Assembly (NCBI RefSeq): GCF_040566695.1
Contig: NZ_JBEXAE010000005.1
Coordinates: 248,001-312,000, forward strand
Reading direction: 5' to 3'
From: Sediminicola arcticus
GTDB taxonomy: Bacteria; Bacteroidota; Bacteroidia; Flavobacteriales; Flavobacteriaceae
Length of the DNA: 64,000 bases
In this document: piece after piece, positions 8,090 through 16,046 of the stretch
How the letters are laid out: every line of letters begins with the position of its first letter
Numbering within the stretch: position 1 is the first letter of the stretch
Notes under the pieces: model-generated
What the model was told of the DNA's origin: nothing
Seen by the model: the letters and a program-made list of their open reading frames with translations, nothing else
Database searches by the model: none
Position numbers and translations under genes: made by a program

Positions 8090-10324
8090 ATGAAATACTA
8101 TTTATATATCTTATTGTTCTTTCCTGTTATATCTCTTTCCCAAGAAAAAGTGGAAGGAATGGTAATGGAAGCTAATGAGGATAAAAAGCACAGAGGTCTA
8201 TCCGGTGCCAATGTCTATTGGTTGAACTCCCAGATTGGTACCATGACAAATGAAGAGGGGTTGTTTTCCATTCCCTATTCCAAAGAGTATAATAAATTGA
8301 TTATAAGTTATGTAGGTTTTAAGACCGATACGCTTAGCATCAATGGTCCAAAAATACTGCATCACGCTTTGCAACCTTCAAATATGTTGAATGAGGTAGT
8401 TGTGGAGCAGAAAAGGAATGCCCTGCAAAAAACCTTTTTTAGTGCACAAAACGTGGTTACCGTAAACAGTGCAGAACTTCTTAAAGCGGCATGTTGTAAC
8501 CTTTCTGAAAGCTTTGAGACCAACCCATCTATCGATGTGAATTTTACAGATGCCCTTACAGGTACCAAACAGATTCAAATGCTGGGCCTTACTAGTCCAT
8601 ACCTATTAATAACGCAAGAGAATATTCCTATGGTACGTGGGGCATCCCAAGCTTACGGATTAACTTTTACACCTGGAACTTGGGTAGAGAGTATTCAGAT
8701 TACCAAGGGAGCGGGAAGCGTGGTTAATGGCTATGAGAGTATATCTGGGCAGATTAATACGGAAATGGTAAAACCGCTGACCGATAGTGAGCTGTTTGTA
8801 AACGGATATGCCGCTTTAAATGGTAGATATGAGATCAATACCCATGTCAACAGAAAGCTTACCGATACATGGAGTACAGGACTCTATGTGCATGGCAATC
8901 TTAGAAATGCTAACGTAGATGATAATGGGGATGGATTTTTGGATGTGCCTTTAGCTAATCAGATCAACGTGATGAACCGCTGGCAGTACCAAAATCCGGA
9001 AACTGGATTTATCAGCTTTATAAATGTGCGTTTTTTAAATGATCAAAAGCAGGTAGGGCAAACCGACTTTAATCCAGATACGGATAAATTCACGGCTAAT
9101 GCATGGGGTGGAGAAATAGATACACGTCGCTTTGATACTTCTGTAAAGTTGGGGTATGTATTTCCGGAACTGCCCTTTCAAAGTTTGGGCTTCCAGGCAT
9201 CGTATAGCATGCATAAACAAGAATCCTATTACGGGTTCAATCAATATGATATAGATCACCACAGTCTCTATTCTAACGCCATTTTCAATTCTATTTTAGG
9301 GAATACCCAACACAAGTTTAAAACAGGATTGACCTTCGCCTTGGATACCTATAATGAAATTGTGATCTCCCAAGATTATAGCCGTACCGACAATTCGTTG
9401 GGTGCTTTTTTTGAGTACAGTTATGATAATTTAGAAAAACTGAGTTTGGTTGCCGGACTTCGTGTGGATACACATAATAGGTTGGGTACCTTTGTCACCC
9501 CTAGACTTCATGCACGATATACACCATGGGAAAATTCTAGCCTAAGGGGATCCTTTGGAAAGGGGAGAAGAGCAGCTAATATTTTTGCGGAAAACCAGCA
9601 ACTATTTGGATCTTCTAGGCAGATTAATATAGGTAATGTAGGGGGTAACATCTACGGATTGGATCCCGAAGTGGCATGGAATTACGGCGTAAGCTTTTTA
9701 CAGGGATTTAACCTCCTTAATAGGAAAGGGAATGTTACGGTAGATTATTATCGCACCGATTTTGAAAACCAAATTGTAGTAGATTGGGAGAATCCTCAAG
9801 AAATAGCATTCTATAATTTAGAGGGGAACAGTTATGCGAACAGCTTTCAAGTAGAACTGGATTATGAGGTGGTGAAGAATGTGGAGGTCCGTGCAGCTTA
9901 TAAGAATTATGACGTGAAGACTGATTATAATTCTGGTACTTTACAAAAACCCTTACAGGCTAAAAACAGGTTTTTTGCCAACGTGGGTTATGTTACCTTG
10001 CCTAAAGACAATGGGGAACAGTGGCGTTTTGATTATACGTTACATGCCGTAGGGGAACAACGCTTGCCCAACACATCCACGAACCCTTCTGAATATCAAT
10101 TGGGGGCAACTGCAGCTCCCTATAACTTGATGAACGCTCAGGTCACCAAAGTATTTTCCAAACACGTTGAAATGTATATTGGTGGGGAGAATTTGACTAA
10201 TTTTATGCAGGATAAGGCGATATTGGGTGCAGATGATCCTTTTGGCCCTTATTTTGATACGAGTATTGTATATGCGCCTATCATGGGCAGTATGTACTAT
10301 GCCGGATTTAGATATAAATTATAA
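8090..10324 (+). CDS. TonB-dependent outer-membrane receptor, metal-module type
   Basis: Outer-membrane active transporter of 744 residues. After a signal peptide (about 1-17) comes a CarboxypepD_reg-like domain (about 20-100, with SYVGFKTDTL), then a plug domain (about 115-220) with SIQITKGAGSVVNGYESISGQIN, and a 22-strand type barrel ending in an aromatic-basic strand (MYYAGFRYKL). The plug holds an unusual Cys pair in LLKAACCNLSES. It sits between the HYC_CC_PP gene and an HMA protein, so a metal ion or metal chelate is the likely substrate. No SusD partner is adjacent, which argues against a glycan substrate. Confidence 0.9.
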   Translation: MKYYLYILLFFPVISLSQEKVEGMVMEANEDKKHRGLSGANVYWLNSQIGTMTNEEGLFSIPYSKEYNKLIISYVGFKTDTLSINGPKILHHALQPSNMLNEVVVEQKRNALQKTFFSAQNVVTVNSAELLKAACCNLSESFETNPSIDVNFTDALTGTKQIQMLGLTSPYLLITQENIPMVRGASQAYGLTFTPGTWVESIQITKGAGSVVNGYESISGQINTEMVKPLTDSELFVNGYAALNGRYEINTHVNRKLTDTWSTGLYVHGNLRNANVDDNGDGFLDVPLANQINVMNRWQYQNPETGFISFINVRFLNDQKQVGQTDFNPDTDKFTANAWGGEIDTRRFDTSVKLGYVFPELPFQSLGFQASYSMHKQESYYGFNQYDIDHHSLYSNAIFNSILGNTQHKFKTGLTFALDTYNEIVISQDYSRTDNSLGAFFEYSYDNLEKLSLVAGLRVDTHNRLGTFVTPRLHARYTPWENSSLRGSFGKGRRAANIFAENQQLFGSSRQINIGNVGGNIYGLDPEVAWNYGVSFLQGFNLLNRKGNVTVDYYRTDFENQIVVDWENPQEIAFYNLEGNSYANSFQVELDYEVVKNVEVRAAYKNYDVKTDYNSGTLQKPLQAKNRFFANVGYVTLPKDNGEQWRFDYTLHAVGEQRLPNTSTNPSEYQLGATAAPYNLMNAQVTKVFSKHVEMYIGGENLTNFMQDKAILGADDPFGPYFDTSIVYAPIMGSMYYAGFRYKL

Positions 10325-10380
10325 TTTTCTTTTTGGTTTCTTACAAATGGGAATCTGAATATGAACTTAAAACAAAAAAT

Positions 10381-10737
10381 ATGAAAAAAGGAATCTTAGT
10401 AATAGCAATGTTATGTTTTGCCTTGGCGACTTACGCCCAGGATAAAAATAAGAAAATGACTATGGAGGTTGATGGTAAATGTGAGATGTGCAAAATGCGT
10501 ATTGAAAAAGCTGCCTTGAGGGTGCCAGGGGTAAAATATGCCCTTTGGGATATCCCGTCGCACCAGCTGTCCTTGATAATGGACGAGCGCAAGACCAACT
10601 CCATGGAAATAAAGACAGCCTTAGTGGCAGTGGGCCACGACACCAAAGAACTTAAGGCTACAAAGGAAGCCTATGAGCAAGTTCATCCTTGCTGCCGTTA
10701 CCGAGAAGACAATACGGACGATAGCAAAAAACATTAA
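10381..10737 (+). CDS. Secreted heavy-metal-associated (HMA) domain protein
   Basis: Periplasmic metal-binding protein, 118 residues from the ATG at 10381 (MKKGILVIAM). That start gives a clean signal peptide ending in TYAQ, whereas the in-frame ATG at 10333 adds 16 hydrophilic residues before it. The HMA fold carries CEMC (34-37) in place of the usual CxxC loop, which would bind a soft metal such as Cu(I). A second Cys pair (HPCC) lies near the C-terminus. It follows the TonB receptor by 56 bases and ends at a strong terminator, so it closes the metal module. Confidence 0.88.
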   Translation: MKKGILVIAMLCFALATYAQDKNKKMTMEVDGKCEMCKMRIEKAALRVPGVKYALWDIPSHQLSLIMDERKTNSMEIKTALVAVGHDTKELKATKEAYEQVHPCCRYREDNTDDSKKH

Positions 10738-10747
10738 ACAAATAAAA

Positions 10748-10776
10748 AAACGCTCTGGATTCCAGAGCGTTTTTTT
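10748..10776. terminator. Bidirectional terminator between HMA gene and groEL
   Basis: Inverted repeat with stem CGCTCTGGA/TCCAGAGCG, flanked by A-run and T-run. It lies between convergent genes and can serve both. Confidence 0.88.
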
Positions 10777-10806
10777 TATCTAATAAATGCTTAAGGTTTT
10801 AGCCTT

Positions 10807-12435
10807 TTACATCATTCCTGGCATACCTCCACCCATTGACGGACCTGCAGAAGATTCTTCTTTAATATCTACCAATGCGCATTCTGTAGTCAAGATCATT
10901 CCGGCAACAGAAGCGGCATTTTCCAATGCTACTCTGGTTACTTTCTTGGGATCTATGATACCTGCTTTAAGCATGTCTACATAGGTTTCAGTTTTGGCAT
11001 CGTAGCCAAAATGACCTTTGCCTTCCAATACTTTTGCAACCACTACAGATCCTTCACCACCTGCATTTTCTACTATAGTCCTTAAAGGCGCTTCAATAGC
11101 TCTTGCAACAATCTGCAATCCTGTTTCTTCGTCTGCATTTTCTACTTTTACAGAAGAGAGAACTGCTTTGGCACGTACTAAGGCAACTCCACCACCGGCA
11201 ACGATTCCTTCTTCTACAGCTGCTCTTGTGGCGTGTAGGGCATCATCAACGCGGTCTTTTTTCTCTTTCATTTCTACTTCAGATGCAGCACCTACATATA
11301 GTACAGCTACACCACCGGCCAATTTAGCCAAACGTTCCTGAAGTTTTTCTTTATCATAATCAGATGTTGTGCTCTCAATTTGAGATTTAATCTGATTCAC
11401 CCTTGTTTTAATATCGCTTGCATTACCAGCGCCATTTACAATTGTAGTATTGTCCTTGTCTATGGTTACTTTTTCACAAGTACCCAGCATGTCCAAAGTT
11501 GCGTTTTCCAAGGTGAAACCTCTTTCTTCAGAAATAACGGTACCGCCAGTTAAGATAGCGATGTCTTCCAACATGGCTTTTCTTCTGTCTCCAAATCCTG
11601 GCGCCTTAACGGCTGCAATTTTTAAAGAACCTCTTAATTTATTTACTACCAAAGTGGCTAATGCCTCTCCATCAACATCTTCAGCAATAATTAAAAGTGG
11701 CTTACCAGATTGGGCTACAGGCTCCAATACAGGAAGAAGATCTTTCATGGAAGATATTTTCTTATCAAATAAAAGGATATAAGGATTTTCTAAATTGGTC
11801 ATCATCTTTTCAGAATCTGTCACAAAGTATGGAGATAAGTATCCTCTATCAAATTGCATTCCTTCCACAACATCCACATAAGTGTCTGTTCCTTTTGCTT
11901 CCTCTACGGTGATAACACCTTCTTTTCCTACTTTTCCAAAAGCTTGGGCGATAAGCTCACCAATGGTATCATCGTTATTAGCAGAAATAGTAGCTATTTG
12001 TTTTATTTTTTCAGAAGAATCACCAACTTTTTTGGTCTGTTTGGCCAAATCGGCAACGATAGCTTCAACGGCCTTGTCTATTCCTCTTTTAAGATCCATT
12101 GGATTGGCTCCAGCGGCAACATTCTTTAACCCTTCCTTTACAATTGCTTGTGCTAGAACTGTTGCGGTAGTTGTACCGTCACCAGCGAGGTCGTTGGTTT
12201 TAGAAGCAACTTCTTTAACCATTTGGGCTCCCATATTTTCAAGGGGATCTGCCAATTCTATTTCTTTTGCTACGGTAACACCATCTTTAGTCACCATAGG
12301 AGCTCCAAAGGATTTGCTGATGATAACGTTTCTACCTTTTGGTCCCAAGGTTACTTTTACAGCGTTTGCCAAGGCATCCACACCTCGCTTTAGGCCATCA
12401 CGTGCTTCAATATCAAATTTTATATCTTTTGCCAT
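10807..12435 (-). CDS. groL: GroEL, 60-kDa chaperonin
   Basis: ATP-driven double-ring folding chamber. It has 542 residues, the usual length, with the family start MAKDIKFDIEARDGLKRG, the nucleotide motif GDGTTTATVLAQ (about 86-97) and the C-terminal GGGMPGMM tail. It is the second gene of groES-groEL, 21 bases after groES. No premature stops or unusual insertions are seen. Confidence 0.98.
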   Translation of the reverse strand: MAKDIKFDIEARDGLKRGVDALANAVKVTLGPKGRNVIISKSFGAPMVTKDGVTVAKEIELADPLENMGAQMVKEVASKTNDLAGDGTTTATVLAQAIVKEGLKNVAAGANPMDLKRGIDKAVEAIVADLAKQTKKVGDSSEKIKQIATISANNDDTIGELIAQAFGKVGKEGVITVEEAKGTDTYVDVVEGMQFDRGYLSPYFVTDSEKMMTNLENPYILLFDKKISSMKDLLPVLEPVAQSGKPLLIIAEDVDGEALATLVVNKLRGSLKIAAVKAPGFGDRRKAMLEDIAILTGGTVISEERGFTLENATLDMLGTCEKVTIDKDNTTIVNGAGNASDIKTRVNQIKSQIESTTSDYDKEKLQERLAKLAGGVAVLYVGAASEVEMKEKKDRVDDALHATRAAVEEGIVAGGGVALVRAKAVLSSVKVENADEETGLQIVARAIEAPLRTIVENAGGEGSVVVAKVLEGKGHFGYDAKTETYVDMLKAGIIDPKKVTRVALENAASVAGMILTTECALVDIKEESSAGPSMGGGMPGMM

Positions 12436-12456
12436 TTTCTTAGTTGTTTTTGTTGA

Positions 12457-12735
12457 TTAAATAATTGCGAAAATGTCACTTTCGCGCATGATAAGGTAAT
12501 CCTTACCTTCCAATTTTAATTCGGTGCCGGTATATTTTCCGTAAAGAACGGTGTCGCCAACTTTTACTGTTATTTTGTCGTCTTTAGTACCAGGACCAAC
12601 TGCTACTACCTTTCCTTGTTGTGGTTTTTCTTTTGCGGTCTCTGGAATATAAATACCTGAGGCAGTTTTTGTTTCAGCAGCCATAGGCTCTATAAGGACC
12701 CTATCCGCTAATGGTTTGATGTTTACTTTAGACAT
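12457..12735 (-). CDS. groS: GroES, 10-kDa co-chaperonin
   Basis: Heptameric lid for GroEL. It has 92 residues, starting MSKVNIKPLADRVLIEP, with the mobile loop AAETKTASGIYIP and the C-terminal KDYLIMRESDIFAII. It begins the groES-groEL operon. No CIRCE-type repeat (TTAGCACTC) is upstream. Instead there is an element resembling a sigma-54 promoter, listed separately. Confidence 0.97.
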   Translation of the reverse strand: MSKVNIKPLADRVLIEPMAAETKTASGIYIPETAKEKPQQGKVVAVGPGTKDDKITVKVGDTVLYGKYTGTELKLEGKDYLIMRESDIFAII

Positions 12736-12774
12736 ATTTTTAGTTTTTAAATTTTAAATTGCTGGTTTATTATA

Positions 12775-12792
12775 TGGCAGAAATTATGCCAA
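12775..12792 (-). promoter_or_regulatory. Sigma-54-like or palindromic element upstream of groES
   Basis: The minus strand reads TGGCATAATTTCTGCC here, with GG and GC 10 bases apart as in TGGCAC-N5-TTGC of sigma-54 promoters (the TTGC arm is TGC with a C before it). The same bases form an inverted repeat TGGCA-N7-TGCCA, so an operator is an alternative. It ends about 40 bases before the groES ATG. Confidence 0.4.
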
Positions 12793-12819
12793 TGGTTTAA
12801 AACTGACATATTGTAAAAC

Positions 12820-12854
12820 AAAAATGCCAGCTTGTCATTCAAGCTGGCATTTTT
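12820..12854. terminator. Terminator after secG
   Basis: Perfect 15-base inverted repeat AAAAATGCCAGCTTG with a 5-base loop, followed by a T-run on either strand. It closes the miaB-secG operon just ahead of the groES promoter region. Confidence 0.9.
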
Positions 12855-12875
12855 GTGTATCGTATCGTATGTTTT

Positions 12876-13232
12876 TTACTCCTTGTTTTCCACTGGAGTA
12901 GCTTCATCCGCAGTAGGTAAAGCTTCCGGCAAACTTTCAGGAACTGTAGTTTCTATATCATCCCCTTGTAATAACTTTGAATCGTTGGTGCTAAGACTAC
13001 CTTTTATGGCCACGTTAGATAACAATATTAAGACGATTAATAAAGTTGCCAATGTCCAGGTACTCTTATCCAAGAAGTCTCCTGTTTTTTTAACCCCACC
13101 AACTACTTGGTTTCCGCCTCCGCCAAATGAGGAAGATAATCCGCCACCTTTAGGGTTTTGCACCATAATAACCAACACTAATAGAAGGCAAACAACAATG
13201 ATAAGAATAAGGAAAATTGAAAATGTACTCAT
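12876..13232 (-). CDS. secG: SecG, preprotein translocase subunit
   Basis: Auxiliary membrane subunit of SecYEG. It has 118 residues and two membrane helices (about 4-24 and 58-78), separated by the family loop MVQNPKGGGLSSSFGGGG. An acidic, low-complexity tail after residue 85 is usual in Bacteroidota SecG. It is the last gene of the miaB-sigma54 activator-lptE-TPR-secG run and is followed by a strong terminator. Confidence 0.95.
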   Translation of the reverse strand: MSTFSIFLILIIVVCLLLVLVIMVQNPKGGGLSSSFGGGGNQVVGGVKKTGDFLDKSTWTLATLLIVLILLSNVAIKGSLSTNDSKLLQGDDIETTVPESLPEALPTADEATPVENKE

Positions 13233-13239
13233 TATATTA

Positions 13240-14166
13240 TTAGTTTTCTTTTTGTATTTTCTCTACCGTTTTTATTCGGTCTGCAAAGAAACTACTTTTT
13301 TCTGGATATTTCAAACTTAAAATCCTGTAAGCCTGTATTGCTTTTTTATACTTTTTCTGTTCCAAATATACTTTGGCAAGGGTCTCGGTCATTAGTTCAT
13401 TTTTGTCCATTTTTAAGGACTCGGAAATGTCTATCTTATCTATTTTCTCACGAGGAACAATTTTCGGATTATTTTCAATAAACTTATCAATTAAGTCGAA
13501 CTTTTTCCTTTTGGCCTTCCCATCTTCATCTTCAAAACTAGTTTTGTTATCTAATGATAGGTCATGGTTGTCCTCTTTTATTACTTGTCTTTCTATGGGA
13601 GTTGCTGAGGTGAGTTGAAGCCATTCCATAAATGAATATTTTTCTTTTTTGGTAAAGGGCAAAGGCTTGCCTATTTCCAGTTTTTCTTCGGCTGCTTTTT
13701 TAGCATTTGCAATGGATTCGTCAATATGGGGATCCATGGATTTAAAAAGGGCAGGGTCCAAAATTTGCTCTGCCTCCTTTACATTTTGAGGTAAAGGATT
13801 GTCCTCGGTTTCTTCATTGAGCATTGTTTCAATAGGGGTGTCTGCAGCAACTTCCTCGGAAATGGTCTCATGTTCATTGATGGAGAGACTTCTACCAGAA
13901 ATGGAATCTGCAATGGCATTTTGAAGAAAATCTCTGGATGTAATAAAATCAAAAAGCACATCCCTATCTGTAGTATGGGCAGCGGTAATTTTAAGCGCAT
14001 TGTTAAATTTGAAACTGTTCAAATTTTTAAGCCCTTTTAGATGAATGGCCCTAGCCGCCTGAAAATAGGGGTACTCCTCAATAATGTCCTCGAGTTGCTT
14101 CGTCTGCACTGGGGAAACTACCTTGCTTGGATGTTGCAATAAAAATGTAAAATCCGATACGTTCAT
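13240..14166 (-). CDS. TPR-containing protein of the secG cluster
   Basis: Protein of 308 residues with no enzyme motif that I recognise. The N-terminal half is helical (MNVSDFTFLLQHPSKV and EYPYFQAARAIHLKGL). A long acidic linker follows (about 110-230), then a C-terminal TPR-like unit with LAKVYLEQKKYKKAIQAYRI at about 265-284. No signal peptide is seen, so it is cytoplasmic or peripheral. It sits between lptE and secG, 7 bases from secG, in an arrangement I recall as common in Flavobacteriaceae. Its role, perhaps in envelope export, is inferred only from position. Confidence 0.75.
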   Translation of the reverse strand: MNVSDFTFLLQHPSKVVSPVQTKQLEDIIEEYPYFQAARAIHLKGLKNLNSFKFNNALKITAAHTTDRDVLFDFITSRDFLQNAIADSISGRSLSINEHETISEEVAADTPIETMLNEETEDNPLPQNVKEAEQILDPALFKSMDPHIDESIANAKKAAEEKLEIGKPLPFTKKEKYSFMEWLQLTSATPIERQVIKEDNHDLSLDNKTSFEDEDGKAKRKKFDLIDKFIENNPKIVPREKIDKIDISESLKMDKNELMTETLAKVYLEQKKYKKAIQAYRILSLKYPEKSSFFADRIKTVEKIQKEN

Positions 14167-14175
14167 ACCTAATAT

Positions 14176-14694
14176 CTACCAATCGGCTAATGATGCGTTA
14201 AAAATGTCTTGGGTTATTCTTTCAAAAATAACTTCATGTGCCTCGCCTTTTACACTATCTAAAAGGGTGTTGGCATCGTAATCATAAAAGAACGAAAAAT
14301 TCTTTTCAAAATCTGAATCTTCTTTGGTCTTATTAAAAAAGCGAACTTTTACGCCTATAGTCAATCTGTTTTGGGCGGCCGTCTGGTTTGAGGTTGCTGT
14401 CATGGGAGCCACCCTATATTCAATAATTTCCCCTTCGTAGATTAGATCCCCTCCAGCTGTGGTAAGATCCAAACTGGTCTGGTTTAAGATAAGATCTTGC
14501 AGTGCCAAGGTGAAATCCCTATCTAAATTCGGTTCAATGGTAGAACCCGGACTTTGAGCTGCATAATTTTGAAAATAATTTACTTGGAATGTCGTAGCAG
14601 TTCCTACGTTTCCTCCTGTAAAGTTATACACCCCACATCCTTGAAGGGTAAAAACAACCATGAGTAGAATTGTTAAATTTAGTATTCTGGTCAT
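14176..14694 (-). CDS. lptE: LptE-like LPS-assembly lipoprotein
   Basis: Outer-membrane lipoprotein expected to plug LptD and help insert LPS. It has 172 residues with a type II signal peptide (lipobox LQGC, Cys about 20), followed by CGVYNFTGG, which matches the C-G-x-Y-x-F start of the Bacteroidota LptE family. One mixed alpha/beta domain remains. It starts one base after the end of the sigma-54 activator gene, so the two are surely cotranscribed. Confidence 0.87.
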   Translation of the reverse strand: MTRILNLTILLMVVFTLQGCGVYNFTGGNVGTATTFQVNYFQNYAAQSPGSTIEPNLDRDFTLALQDLILNQTSLDLTTAGGDLIYEGEIIEYRVAPMTATSNQTAAQNRLTIGVKVRFFNKTKEDSDFEKNFSFFYDYDANTLLDSVKGEAHEVIFERITQDIFNASLADW

Positions 14695-14695
14695 G

Positions 14696-15976
14696 TTATA
14701 GATTGTATTGTTTGATTTTTCGGTAAAGGGTTCGTTCCGATATGCCTAATTCTGCTGCTGCTGCTTTTCGTTTGCCCTTGTTGCGTTCCAAAGATTTTTT
14801 AATTAATTCAATTTCCTTTTCATGTAAAGATAGGGTTTCCTCTTCTTCTATTTCCTCAGCAAAATGATACTTGTCGTCTTGAACTGACTTGTTTGGGGTA
14901 CCCTCAATTTTTGGTTCTGGTAGGCTTAAAACTGCCGCTTCATTATTTTGCTCTTCTTGGTCCGTAAATTCTTCCTCATCTTCTTCCTTTCCATAAATTT
15001 TGCGGATCAAGTTCTCGTTCTCTTCCTGAACCTTTTCGGTGTCATTGTTTTTCAACAATTCCAGCGTTAGCTTTTTAAGATCATTTAAATCGCCCTTCAT
15101 GTCAAAAAGCACTTTGTAGAGAATTTCGCGTTCATTACTAAACTCACTCTCTTTCCGTTCTTGTTTAATTACCGCAGGCAGATTGGAGCCGCTAGAATTG
15201 GGCAAATAGCCGTTCAAGGTAGATAATGAAATAGATCTTTGTTCTTCCAAAACCGATATTTGTTCAGCAATATTTCGCAATTGACGAATATTTCCTGGCC
15301 AGCGGTATTTTAAAAGCGATTGAACCGCATCATCTTCCAATCGAATGGTTGGCATTTTGTATTTCTGGCCAAAGTCAGAAGCAAATTTTCTAAAAAGTAA
15401 ATGAATGTCTTCCTTTCTGTCCCTCAAGGGCGGAATATTTATTTCCACTGTACTAAGCCTGTAGTAAAGATCTTCCCTGAAACGTTCTTTTTTAATGGCC
15501 TCGAACATATTTATATTGGTGGCAGCTACGATGCGAACATTCGTTTTTTGAACTTGTGAGGAGCCTACTTTTAGAAATTCCCCATTTTCTAAAACCCGCA
15601 AAAGGCGTACTTGGGTGGTAAGCGGTAGTTCGCCAACTTCATCTAAAAAAATGGTCCCGCCATCAGTAACTTCAAAATAACCACTTCGTGTAGCGGTTGC
15701 TCCTGTAAATGCACCTTTTTCATGGCCAAAAAGCTCACTATCTATGGTGCCTTCAGGAATGGCTCCGCAATTGACAGCAATATATTTTGCATGTTTTCTA
15801 TGAGATAGGGCATGTATAATCTTGGGAATTGCCTCTTTACCAACCCCACTCTCTCCAGTAACCAAAACAGAAATATCGGTAGGTGCCACTTGAATGGCCT
15901 TTTCTATTGCTCTATTGAGCTTTACATCATTCCCGATGATTTCAAATCGTTGTTTTATGGCTTGTACCGATTCCAT
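14696..15976 (-). CDS. Sigma-54-dependent activator without a receiver domain
   Basis: AAA+ activator of RpoN transcription, 426 residues. It starts directly at the AAA+ domain with Walker A GESGVGKE (41-48), the sigma-54 contact loop GAFTGA (88-93), Walker B FLDEVGELP and an arginine-rich sensor region. After an acidic, low-complexity linker (about 290-385) comes a Fis-type HTH (AAAAELGISERTLYRKIKQ, about 405-423). There is no response-regulator, GAF or PAS domain, so activity is either constitutive or controlled by abundance or partners. It is cotranscribed with miaB upstream (70-base gap) and lptE downstream. Confidence 0.93.
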   Translation of the reverse strand: MESVQAIKQRFEIIGNDVKLNRAIEKAIQVAPTDISVLVTGESGVGKEAIPKIIHALSHRKHAKYIAVNCGAIPEGTIDSELFGHEKGAFTGATATRSGYFEVTDGGTIFLDEVGELPLTTQVRLLRVLENGEFLKVGSSQVQKTNVRIVAATNINMFEAIKKERFREDLYYRLSTVEINIPPLRDRKEDIHLLFRKFASDFGQKYKMPTIRLEDDAVQSLLKYRWPGNIRQLRNIAEQISVLEEQRSISLSTLNGYLPNSSGSNLPAVIKQERKESEFSNEREILYKVLFDMKGDLNDLKKLTLELLKNNDTEKVQEENENLIRKIYGKEEDEEEFTDQEEQNNEAAVLSLPEPKIEGTPNKSVQDDKYHFAEEIEEEETLSLHEKEIELIKKSLERNKGKRKAAAAELGISERTLYRKIKQYNL

Positions 15977-16046
15977 TTTTATACGTTCATTATAAGGGTT
16001 TTTAAGAAGGGTAAAAGTGATTTAACCTTAAAATGGTTCCTTATTA

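Noticed and set aside
11882..12460. 192-codon plus-strand frame
   Set aside because: Antisense shadow of groEL; composition follows the codon pattern of groEL and its neighbour frames are also open.
12736..12800. CIRCE/HrcA operator ahead of groES
   Set aside because: No TTAGCACTC-N9-GAGTGCTAA-like repeat is present; the palindrome seen is TGGCA-N7-TGCCA.
12832..13320. 162-codon plus-strand frame
   Set aside because: Antisense to secG and starts inside the secG terminator.
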